In this document: positions 18,720 to 28,041 of the stretch, one piece after another | How positions within the stretch are numbered: position 1 is the stretch's first letter | Layout: the number at the start of each line of letters is the position of its first letter | NCBI RefSeq assembly: GCF_003049705.1 | Contig: NZ_PIRF01000003.1 | Location: 186,001-250,000 of the forward strand | Reading direction: 5' to 3' | DNA length: 64,000 nt | Source of the DNA: Campylobacter concisus | Lineage (GTDB): Bacteria > Campylobacterota > Campylobacteria > Campylobacterales > Campylobacteraceae | Made by a program: the position numbers and the translations under genes | Notes under the pieces: model-generated | Database searches by the model: none | The model's input: the letters and a program-made list of their open reading frames with translations, nothing else | What the model was told of the DNA's origin: nothing

Positions 18720-19688
18720 CTACACAAAAGTCTTACTGATAGAACTTATCCTCTCACTCCAAGAATTTGCTAGAGAATTTATATCCTCGCTAGTTGGTTT
18801 AAATTTCTCATATTCGTTTGAAGCAACACTTTCTGCACTAGTGTTCTTTGATCTTGCATACATTAAAAGGGTTAGCTCTTTAAGTCTTTCTTTTATGAGT
18901 GCTTTTATACTCTCACTATCTTTACCCACTCTTTCAAAATCCACAAAATACTCTTTATGCTCTCCAGTGCTTGAGATATCATTTAAGGCAGCACTGCTTA
19001 GCTTAGTCTTTGCACTATCACTTGGTAGTGGTCTAGAACTACGCAAAAATCCCATGAAAAGAGCTTCTTTGCTATAACCTTCATCTGCTTGATATACAGA
19101 CATATCAGGGTTAAAGCTAAACTCATCACCTGCTTCGCTCATCGTAAAATCAACCTCTTTTACTATGAGCCTAACTCCTGCACTTGAAAGCTCTTTACTT
19201 AGAGACTTAGCGCTATTTAGCTCATCGCTGCTAGAGTAGATGTTTGAGATAGTAGAGTTTGATAGATCTTTTAGCAAGTATCCTTTGGCATCATAGCGAG
19301 TGCCTTTTGTGCTATAACCTTTTGGTAGTTTGCCTATATCTGCAAGGGTGTAGCTCTTTTTATCATCGCCTAAAGCAGAGGTCATTTGATCAAATAGTCT
19401 GTAGTAGTGCTTTATGGTGTCAGCCATATCGATGTTGTCAAAGATCTTTATCTGCTCGTCCTTGCTCTTGATGCGGTTTAGCACATGGTTACGCTCGGCA
19501 AATCTACTAAGCTCATCAAGCGTGCTTTTGTGAATTTTAAAGTCCTGTGGCAAGCCTGCAGCTTTGTTAAAGTCAGCTCCCATAAAACCAGCTTTATCCA
19601 CTGTGTAGCCATAAGCTTGAAGGTCACTGAAATTTAAAGAGATGAGGCTGTTTTGAGAGGGAATAGTATAAGTAAATTTAGCTGGCTC
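18720..19688 (-). pseudogene. Cj0814-like secreted protein, paralog A2: 3' part, split by the nested element
   Basis: About 320 codons closely related to 10001-11155 (GYTVDKAGFMGADFNKAAG, LPQDFKIHKSTLDEL, PDMSVYQADEGYSKEAL). Reading towards its start, native sequence (EPAKFTYTIPSQNS) stops at 19683-19688 and continues into foreign DNA. The missing N-terminus is at 27397-27522, and the two halves share TGGCTC at the joint. Joining them gives an uninterrupted frame reading KISEPAKFTY. An in-frame start at 19715 would lie in the foreign element, so a truncated protein could still be made, but normal expression is lost. Confidence 0.75.
19683..19688. repeat. 6-bp direct repeat at left end of nested element
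   Basis: TGGCTC, repeated at 27397-27402, the two points where the split gene resumes. Confidence 0.6.
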
Positions 19689-19765
19689 TTGGAGTAATAG
19701 AATTAAGGAGAACACTTAATCACTATATTAGTGAAATATGTACTTCTTAATTCTTTTTTATTTAA

Positions 19766-21633
<1,868 letters not shown>

Positions 21634-21635
21634 AG

Positions 21636-22817
21636 TTAGTTAATCTCTTTTTTAGTACAGGTATCAAGTATATCAATTATGTTATTTGCAATTGCATGGA
21701 TAACAGTAACGGCAACAGAATTACCAAACTGTTTGTAACTTTGAGTATCACTTACAGGAATGATATAGTTTTCGGGGAAGCCTTGAAGTCTTGCAGCTTC
21801 ACGAGGTGTTAGTTTTCGTGGATTTTTTCCTTTTTGCTCAATAAGTATTTCACTCCCGTCTTTATAATATCTTGCAGATAATGTATTTGTATAAGGACTG
21901 TTTTCATTGAACAATGTGTAACCAAATCCATTTCCTTTTATTTTATGTTCTTTCTTTCGTCGTTGATGACCTTGCCAAAGTGCATTTGAAATGGTGTATT
22001 TAGTATCAACATTTTGCTCTAAAATATTTCCCACAGAAACATCTGGGCAGGGAGGAATTGGAAAAGAAAAATCTTTATAGTTATCTATTTTATCCTTATC
22101 AAATCCAACAATGTAAATACGCTCTCTATTTTGTGGAACACCGAAGTCTTTTGCTTTAAGTATAATAGAATGAACATCGTAGTTTAAATCCTTTAATGTT
22201 TTTTCTATTGTTTTATAGGTACGACCTTTATCGTGAGATTTTAGGTTTTTGACATTTTCAAGAAGAAATGCCTTAGGTCGTTTCTCTTTAATAATTCTTG
22301 CAATTTCAAAAAATAATGTTCCACGAGTATCTTCAAAACCAAGCTTTTTACCGGCTTGACTAAATGCTTGACAAGGAAAACCACCGACAATAATATCATG
22401 ATTAGGAATATCTTTTTCAGATATTTTTGTAATATCTCCAAAAGGAGTTTCACCAAAATTTGCCTTATATGTTTTTACTGCAAATTTATCAATTTCACTA
22501 CTGAATACGACATTTGTTTTACCTGTTTGGTAAAATCCAAGCCTTGTACCACCAATTCCGGCAAATAAATCAATGATTTTATAGGGGGCATTTTCATTAT
22601 TGGGGAAAGGTACTTTTTCAGGAAATGATAAAATATGTTTCAGCTCAATGGACGATGGCTGACTTTCTCCATTTTCCCATCTGCGAATTGTCCTATCTCC
22701 GAATTTGGACATACCAACAGCATCAGCTAATTCTTTTTGAGTCATTTGTAATCTGATACGCTTATTTTTTATTAAAATAGCAGGGGAATTATCTATGACT
22801 TGTGGTATAATATTCAT
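21636..22817 (-). CDS. C5-cytosine DNA methyltransferase with N-terminal HTH regulator domain
   Basis: A 393-aa modification enzyme. Residues ~15-70 form an HTH_3-type DNA-binding domain (MTQKELADAVGMSKFGDRTIRRWENGE). The catalytic part has motif I (DLFAGIGGTRLGF), motif IV with the nucleophile (GGFPCQAFSQAG), motif VI (ENVKNL), motif VIII (QNRERIYIVG), motif IX (LTPREAARLQGFP) and motif X (QFGNSVAVTVI). In M.SsoII-type enzymes such an N-terminal domain represses the methylase's own gene and promotes the nuclease gene; the divergent layout and a palindrome in the gap at 22878-22890 fit this. Recognition sequence is likely in the CCNGG/CCWGG group (inference). Confidence 0.9.
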   Translation of the reverse strand: MNIIPQVIDNSPAILIKNKRIRLQMTQKELADAVGMSKFGDRTIRRWENGESQPSSIELKHILSFPEKVPFPNNENAPYKIIDLFAGIGGTRLGFYQTGKTNVVFSSEIDKFAVKTYKANFGETPFGDITKISEKDIPNHDIIVGGFPCQAFSQAGKKLGFEDTRGTLFFEIARIIKEKRPKAFLLENVKNLKSHDKGRTYKTIEKTLKDLNYDVHSIILKAKDFGVPQNRERIYIVGFDKDKIDNYKDFSFPIPPCPDVSVGNILEQNVDTKYTISNALWQGHQRRKKEHKIKGNGFGYTLFNENSPYTNTLSARYYKDGSEILIEQKGKNPRKLTPREAARLQGFPENYIIPVSDTQSYKQFGNSVAVTVIHAIANNIIDILDTCTKKEIN

Positions 22818-22832
22818 ATATATTCTCCTTTT

Positions 22833-22878
22833 TATATATGTTATTTCAAGTTTATATTTATATATGTTATTTCAAGGA
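22833..22878. repeat. 18-bp direct repeats, 28-bp period, in the R-M intergenic region
   Basis: TATATATGTTATTTCAAG occurs at 22833-22850 and again at 22861-22878, between the divergent methylase and nuclease genes and next to the palindrome. They may be duplicated promoter or operator sequence. Confidence 0.6.
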
Positions 22879-22890
22879 CTAACTGTCCTC
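22878..22890. promoter_or_regulatory. Palindromic operator GGACTAACTGTCC between methylase and nuclease
   Basis: The arms AGGAC/GTCCT flank a 5-base centre. Its position, size and arms resemble the 15-bp operator bound by M.SsoII-type methylases. It probably lets the HTH domain of the methylase control both divergent genes. Confidence 0.55.
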
Positions 22891-22945
22891 TATTTGACAC
22901 TATTGTACCATATAGAAGAAAATTTTTCAAGAAAGGAAAAGAGTT

Positions 22946-23863
22946 ATGGCAAATATTTCTCTTGATGAATATAAAAACTTAGTTAAAGAAAAAAGGAAAG
23001 AAGGCTTTAAACAGCCTTATGACTTAGTTTATGATAATTTTATTACATTAGGATACGACAAAGCCCCTAAAGAATTCTTTTTAAGTAATGCAAGTGAAGT
23101 TGTTGAAAAACTTAGAAATAGCTGTTGGAGTGAATTTCAGCCATTAGAAAAAGACTTTACTTCAAAAATGCTAAAAGAGTTAGTTGATGATGAGTATATC
23201 AAAACTCTTACACCAATAGAGGCAATTACTTGGTTTGTGGAAGAATTTCCGGAACATATATATGCTTTGACTTTGTCAAATACTCAAAGTAGGAGGAGTA
23301 GAGCAGGTAAAGAATTTGAAAGTATTATAGAACTCATTTTGATTGGTGCAGGGATTCCACTTGACAGTCAAGGTAATATAGGTAAACAAGAGTTTGTCAA
23401 TAAAGGTCTTGGTAAATTGGTAGATTTAGTTTCTCCGGGTGTTTTAGAATACATTGTAAATAAGAGAAATACTGTCTTAATTAGTGCAAAAACCACATTA
23501 AGAGAAAGATGGCAAGAAGTACCTGAAGAAATGGGAAGAACAGGTGCAAGAGAAATGTTTTTAGCAACTCTTGATACTTCTATTAGCTCTGATGTATTGA
23601 ACACTCTATATGAGGCTAATATACAAGTTACAACAACAAAAAATATAAAAGAAACATATTATTCCGATAATGAAAGGGTATTAACCTTTGAAAAGTTGGT
23701 TGAAATATGTTTAGACAATGTTTCTCATTGGAAAAATTTCAACTACACAGTAGAACAAAATGAGCAAATGATAGAGCTTATCACTAAGCAAATTGAAAAA
23801 CACCAAAATCATAAATTTGTAGAAGAATATTATGATGAGCGATTAAAAAACATAAAGAAGTAG
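22946..23863 (+). CDS. Type II restriction endonuclease, EcoRII-C/SsoII/PspGI family
   Basis: A 305-aa nuclease divergent from the methylase. The catalytic region reads SRRSRAGKEFESIIELIL, then DLVSPGVLEY and ISAKTTLRERWQEVPEE. This is the family's E ... D ... (S/A)xK-type arrangement followed by the conserved (L/K)RERWxE DNA-recognition stretch seen in SsoII, PspGI and the EcoRII catalytic domain. No frameshift is visible, in contrast to the mobility genes around it. Good Shine-Dalgarno (GAAAGGA). Expected to cut CCNGG- or CCWGG-like sites (inference). Confidence 0.85.
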   Translation: MANISLDEYKNLVKEKRKEGFKQPYDLVYDNFITLGYDKAPKEFFLSNASEVVEKLRNSCWSEFQPLEKDFTSKMLKELVDDEYIKTLTPIEAITWFVEEFPEHIYALTLSNTQSRRSRAGKEFESIIELILIGAGIPLDSQGNIGKQEFVNKGLGKLVDLVSPGVLEYIVNKRNTVLISAKTTLRERWQEVPEEMGRTGAREMFLATLDTSISSDVLNTLYEANIQVTTTKNIKETYYSDNERVLTFEKLVEICLDNVSHWKNFNYTVEQNEQMIELITKQIEKHQNHKFVEEYYDERLKNIKK

Positions 23864-23940
23864 ACAAATTAGAATTTGTCGGTATATCATTAAATCGCAT
23901 TTTTTCGATTAAACTATGGAATACAAAGGAGCAAATAATC

Positions 23941-24294
23941 ATGAGCGAACAGAGAATCTATTGCATGGACCTTGTAAAAAAAGAGGATCCGGAAAAGGCT
24001 GTCAGAACACCGTTTTATCAGACAGAATCTACAGGCGGATCGGTCTGGGTTATCAAACCCGGTCAGACATTGCAAAAGCACTATCACCACAATTCCGACG
24101 ATATATGGATCGTCCTTCAGGGAGAGGGAATATTCTACCCCCAGCCTAATGAAGAGGTTCCATTCAAGAAAGGCCATGTCATAGTATCGAAGAAAGACTC
24201 CTGCCACGGAGCAAAAAATACTGGAGATGAGGATATCATCTTTGTAAGTATAGTAGCACCTGTCCCTTCCGACTATGATCCTATAAACGAGTGA
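23941..24294 (+). CDS. Small cupin-domain protein
   Basis: A 117-aa single cupin. Motif 1 is visible as the metal-binding cluster LQKHYHHNSDDIWIVLQGEG, motif 2 as FKKGHVIVSKKDSCHG. Such proteins bind a metal and often a small ligand; no substrate can be assigned. It is preceded by AAAGGAG. Its GC content is higher than that of its neighbours, which suggests a separate origin inside the nested element. Confidence 0.75.
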   Translation: MSEQRIYCMDLVKKEDPEKAVRTPFYQTESTGGSVWVIKPGQTLQKHYHHNSDDIWIVLQGEGIFYPQPNEEVPFKKGHVIVSKKDSCHGAKNTGDEDIIFVSIVAPVPSDYDPINE

Positions 24295-24410
24295 CAGGAA
24301 AATAAAATTCCCGTTTGACAAAGGATTGTGATTATACTTGAGAAAGAAAAATGTTTATATAACATTGGGATACATAGCTGTATATCTGGTGATATATTGG
24401 TGAGAGCAAC

Positions 24411-24617
24411 TTGATTGGTTGGCTATTTACTAATATTTCAACTGGTGAGCATAGTTATTTATATGGTTGGTTGCTCAGTAGTAATCTGTTTTGGTATGCA
24501 CTTGCGATTTCTGCGCTTCCTTCTCTTTGGGGTAAGTTTAAGTTTTCGGCTGTTACTACGGCGGGATTTATTGTAGGTATTGTAGCAGGCATAATCGTTG
24601 AGAAATACAAGAAGTAA
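24411..24617 (+). CDS. Small two-segment membrane protein
   Basis: A 68-aa product with hydrophobic stretches at residues ~26-40 (LFWYALAISALPSLW) and ~48-63 (VTTAGFIVGIVAGIIV). The start is a TTG at 24411, downstream of GGTGAG; no ATG is in frame. I recall similar short proteins in clostridial genomes but cannot name the family. Function unknown. Confidence 0.5.
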   Translation: MIGWLFTNISTGEHSYLYGWLLSSNLFWYALAISALPSLWGKFKFSAVTTAGFIVGIVAGIIVEKYKK

Positions 24618-24722
24618 GTCAAATTTCAGTTTGTCGAGCTGAATAATACAGATTCAAGACGATAGAAAGTAAAACATCTATCGTCTTTTCTTATGAAAAA
24701 AACTTGAAAGGAGATGAAATTT

Positions 24723-24984
24723 ATGGACAATAAAAACAGAATTAGAAAAAGTAAAAGAAAAGATTGAAAGCAAGTAAGAAGAAAAAAAATATGAAAAGAA
24801 ACTATCTCAGCTTAAAAATCAGGAAAAGAAAATCAGAAAGCAAACGAGCCTTGAAGAAAGAAAAAAGCGAAACCATAGATTGATAGAGCGAGGAGCAATC
24901 TTAGAAAGTTTAATTGAGGGAGCAAGCGAGAAAAGTAATGAAGAAATAAAGGCTATTTTGCAAAGAGCATTTCAAAAAGACTAA
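24723..24984 (+). pseudogene. DUF3847-like protein of clostridial mobile elements, broken
   Basis: The frame starts at ATG 24723 but shifts after about five codons in a run of A, and a TAA interrupts the corrected frame after IESK. The rest (LSQLKNQEKKIRKQTSLEER, later RGAILESLIEGA) matches the short coiled DUF3847 proteins encoded just before mobilization genes in Tn1549/Tn5397-type elements. It ends at the stop 24982-24984, five bases before the oriT-like hairpin. Confidence 0.65.
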
Positions 24985-24988
24985 GAAA

Positions 24989-25064
24989 CGCAAGGACATA
25001 GTATAATTGTAATTCCCTTAGATTTTCTAAGGGCGCAATTATACACCCTTTAGGTGTCCTTGCG
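24989..25064. other. Triple-nested palindrome, probable oriT
   Basis: Three perfect inverted repeats are nested: CGCAAGGACA (24989-24998) with 25055-25064; GTATAATTG (25001-25009) with 25036-25044; CCCTTAG (25015-25021) with 25027-25033. The right part is GC-rich. Position right after the DUF3847 gene, where Firmicutes mobilizable elements keep oriT upstream of the relaxase, supports a transfer origin. No relaxase follows here. Confidence 0.6.
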
Positions 25065-25524
25065 ACCTGCGGTGCTTTTACCCTTGCGGGGAGCAAAGAA
25101 AAAAGCCGAAGCATTTTTCCGTATTAAAGGCAAAAGACAACTGAATATAATTCATTCGCTTTTTTATCATCAAGGGTAAAGCACATTCACTATCGCTCAC
25201 CCTTGACAATAAAAATTTGAAACAGATAGCTTACATTAAGCCGACATACTGAAACAACAAAAGTTAAAAGTATAGTCGGCTTTTTCTATTGTACCGTTTC
25301 AAAACGCTCATTCAGTTTATAGAAAAGCAAAAGTATTTTTAAGACCGACATCTAAAACAACAAAAGAAAAATAAGAAGATGACAAATGCCACATTCCCAA
25401 AATGGGAGTGTACCTAAATCAAAGACAGTACTAATCAAAGGGGGTAGTGAAACACGACTTCCTTAAAAGATAAAAGGAGTAACGATTTGTTGCTACATTT
25501 TCATAACAAAAGATAGGAGAGAAA
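25065..25524. other. Non-coding stretch with hairpins where a relaxase gene would be expected
   Basis: Contains a perfect 8-bp inverted repeat TCAAGGGT/ACCCTTGA (25170-25177 and 25199-25206), a longer hairpin at 25238-25282, and a second, degenerate copy of the motif AAGCCGACATACTGAAACAA near 25340. A 26-codon frame at 25386-25466 (MPHSQNGSVPKSK...) may be a conserved leader or a remnant. Mobilization genes appear to have been deleted from this interval (inference). Confidence 0.4.
25238..25282 (+). terminator. Stem-loop AAGCCGAC ... GTCGGCTT followed by T-run
   Basis: AAGCCGACATACT pairs with AGTATAGTCGGCTT (one bulge) and is followed by TTTTT. It is a likely terminator in the rightward direction. 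Confidence 0.5.
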
Positions 25525-26189
25525 AATGGCAGATAAAAGGATGTTTTCAATAAAGATAGTGGATAGCGACTTATTTTTGGATATGCCATTAAGTAGCCAA
25601 TGCCTGTATTTTCATCTATCTATGAGGGCAGATGATGATGACTTAAAAATTCTAATTACAAAAGGTTTTGTAATTGTCTTTTAAAGAGGGGTTATAGTCA
25701 TTACCTATTGGAAGATAAATAACTACATCAGAAATGACAGACGAAAAGAAACGATGTATCTTGAAGAAAAGCAAAGTATAACGCAAACGGAAAATGGAGC
25801 ATATATCAAGGTTGAAAATCTTGGTATACCAAATGACAACCAAGTGTCAACCGTTTGTCCACATAGTATAGTTAAGGGTAGATTAGATAAGAGGAGAATA
25901 GAACAGGTTGCCCCAGTGTCCCTTTATGGAGAGTATCAAAATATTCATTTAACCGATGAAAAATACCAAAATCTAAAAGATAGGCTGAAAGGTCATACAG
26001 ATACAATGACTGAAAAGCTATTAAGATATATCAAAAGTAAAGGCACAGACTACAAAGACCACTATGTAACAATCCTTAATTGGTATGAATTGGTATGAAC
26101 AGGATAAAGAAAAGCTATCACAGAAAAATAATCAAAATAAAAGCCATAGAACCTATTCAACCAACTATGAAGACAGCGACAGCCTATAA
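25525..26189 (+). pseudogene. Phage-type replisome organiser / replication initiator, broken
   Basis: Begins MADKRMFSIKIVDSDLFLDMP, as in N-terminal replisome-organiser proteins of Firmicutes elements. Compared with that family, the segment after MRADDDD lacks about 15-20 residues, a TAA follows VIVF near 25682, and a 10-bp tandem duplication (ATTGGTATGA twice, 26079-26098) shifts the frame after ILNWYE. The corrected frame continues QDKEKLSQKNNQNK to the stop at 26187-26189. It would have initiated replication of the excised circle; it is now dead. Confidence 0.7.
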
Positions 26190-26299
26190 AAGGTGTTTTT
26201 AAGGGTTTAATCATAAAAGAGGTGTCAGACTATGGTTAAGATAAAAATAAGCCTTAAAAACGCATTATAGAGCCTGATGTAGAAAAGGAGACTAAAATT

Positions 26300-27134
26300 A
26301 TGAATGATAAAGAAAATATGATTACTACAAAAATTCAAGGGACAGATTTTATCTACAACAAAGATACTCACTATGAAGAAGACGGACATATCTATTGCAA
26401 GATTTGTAATGAAAGAATAGACGGTAAGGTAATTCCGATGTTGGATAAGCCTATGATTATCAGAACGGCTTGTAAATGTGATAGAGATAGAGCTGAACAA
26501 GAAAAAACTGTTAAAACAAGATAGGTTGAGACAAAGCTGCTTTATATCCAAAAATCAAATAGCCTACACCTTTAAAAATGCCGATGAAGATACAGATAAG
26601 GAAATCATCAAAAAAGCAAAGAACTATGTAAAACATTTTGAAGAAATGAGAAAAGATAATGTTGGACTGTTACTTTACGGAAATGTAGGAAGTGGCAAGA
26701 CCTATGTAGCTTGTGCTATTGCCAACGCTATAATTACAGAATATAGCCATACAGTAAAAATGAGGAACTTTGCACAGATATTAAACGACTTACAAAAAGG
26801 CGGCTTTAATCTTGATAGAAACGAATATATCGAATAGATAACAAGCCCTACCCTACTAATTCTTGATGATTTTGGAATAGAGAGAAATACAGAATATGCC
26901 TTAGAGCAAATTTACAATGTAATCAATGCAAGATACCTAAAGGCAAGACCAACCATTATAACTACTAACCTTAATTTCAAAGATATAGAAAAAGAACAGG
27001 AAGATATAATGCTTGGCAGGATTTATTCAAGGATAATCGAGATGTGTTTACCTCTTAGGATAACGGGACTTGATAGAAGAAAAATACAGAGCAAAGAAAA
27101 GCTGAAGAAAGCACAAAACTTAATAGATGAATGA
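26300..27134 (+). pseudogene. DnaC-like helicase-loader ATPase, broken
   Basis: The intact parts show an N-terminal zinc-binding region (YCKICNERI ... CKCDRDR), a Walker A (LYGNVGSGKTYVA) and Walker B (LLILDDFGIE), and the C-terminal RITGLDRR sensor stretch. The frame shifts near 26505 (after AEQEKTVKT) and a TAG at 26836-26838 interrupts between NEYIE and ITSPT. It pairs with the broken initiator upstream, as in clostridial mobilizable elements. Confidence 0.75.
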
Positions 27135-27195
27135 GAGCGATTGGAAAAGTAAAAAATTCTAATCGCTTTTTAATTGCAAGAAAAGGAATGATGAT

Positions 27196-27369
27196 ATGCA
27201 AAAAAATAATACAGAAACAAAAACAATAAAGAAGATTGGAAAAACTACCTATGAAGTTGTTGTACATTTTAATAAAAATACTACTGAAACAATGCAAGAC
27301 AAATTGAAACGCATAATGCTTAGAGAAATTGAGAGTGAAAAACATCAAAAAAATGATAAAAATGATTAG
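27196..27369 (+). CDS. TnpW-family transposon protein
   Basis: A 57-aa protein (MQKNNTETKTIKKIGKTTYE, then VVVHFNKNTTETMQDKL) that matches the TnpW proteins encoded at the end of clostridial serine-recombinase elements; their role in excision is not settled. It lies 28 bases before the right joint of the nested element, so on circularisation it would sit directly upstream of the recombinase. No disruption is visible. Confidence 0.65.
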   Translation: MQKNNTETKTIKKIGKTTYEVVVHFNKNTTETMQDKLKRIMLREIESEKHQKNDKND

Positions 27370-27396
27370 AAAGTCCTTGACAAGTTGTTACAGGTT

Positions 27397-27402
27397 TGGC
27401 TC
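27397..27402. repeat. 6-bp direct repeat at right end of nested element
   Basis: TGGCTC, identical to 19683-19688. To its right, Campylobacter-like coding sequence resumes on the minus strand. Confidence 0.6.
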
Positions 27403-27522
27403 GCTAATCTTTTCTTTGGTCTTTTGGTTAAAAATATCACTAAAATTTGCAGACCTGCCTTGTTTGTGCTGTTGCTTAGTGTATGAATTTATATTGGTGC
27501 TTAAGATGCTAATATCATTCGT
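27397..27522 (-). pseudogene. Displaced 5' end of paralog A2
   Basis: The minus-strand frame reads NDISILSTNINSYTKQQHKQ, then GRSANFSDIF and finally KISEP, where it joins the 3' part at 19688. It resembles the N-terminus of the gene at 10001 (SYNSILTKQHYQKQ ... GFANF). A perfect AGGAGG lies six bases before codon 1, but that codon is ACG rather than ATG, so the start appears mutated as well. Confidence 0.65.
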
Positions 27523-28041
27523 GGTTTGCCTCCTAGCTTCTTGCTTTTTAAGTTTTAATTAAAGTAACCATAAAATAATTGACTATCCAAATTTATCAGT
27601 CAAAATAAACAAGTGACAAATATGCCAATCACAAAAATTACAAAAATTTACTTTTACTAAGTCATTCTTTGGTGGGACTGATTTAATTCCAGTATGCGCC
27701 AAAATTCAATTCAGATATTAGGGCGAGCATACTCTATGTAGCTACAAAATGTTACCATTTGTTGCTCCATAGAGGCTCGCAAGGAGAGCTTGCCGCTCCC
27801 TTGACCCACGCTAAAAAATATTTTCTTAATTAAAAATGGCCATGCAGGATAGGCTATTTTTAATAAAATATTAAGTTTACTAAGGGTAGCCATAAGTATA
27901 AAAAATAATTAGACTAAATTATTTTTTGTGGTCTGCAAAATATATTTTAGTAGATTTTTAAAATGGCAACGTAACAAATAAGGTTTTTTGGAAGTAATAA
28001 ATGAGATGGTTTGTCTAATAAACTTAATATAGTCGCTAAAT
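27523..28041. other. Intergenic region between split gene and mob genes
   Basis: Mostly AT-rich. One 60-codon minus-strand frame (27711-27893, starting MATLSKLNILLKIAYPAWPF) contains a GC-richer patch. It has no clear ribosome site and no family that I recognise, so I do not call it a gene with confidence. Upstream of the split gene I see only a degenerate TGGCA-type sigma-54 motif. Confidence 0.35.
27711..27893 (-). CDS. Hypothetical small protein, doubtful
   Basis: A 60-aa frame with a hydrophobic N-terminal half (NILLKIAYPAWPFLIKKIFF) and no recognisable motif or convincing Shine-Dalgarno. It may be a remnant. Confidence 0.25.
   Translation of the reverse strand: MATLSKLNILLKIAYPAWPFLIKKIFFSVGQGSGKLSLRASMEQQMVTFCSYIEYARPNI

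Noticed and set aside
18709-19077. 122-codon plus-strand frame at the end of paralog A2
   Set aside because: Complement of conserved Cj0814-like coding sequence; composition typical of antisense reading.
22833-22878. CRISPR-like repeat
   Set aside because: Only two copies with a 10-bp spacer; it is a local duplication in a promoter region. No CRISPR array was seen in the window.
23916-24321. Alternative frames over the cupin gene
   Set aside because: The cupin frame has both cupin motifs and a ribosome site; the others are overlaps by chance.
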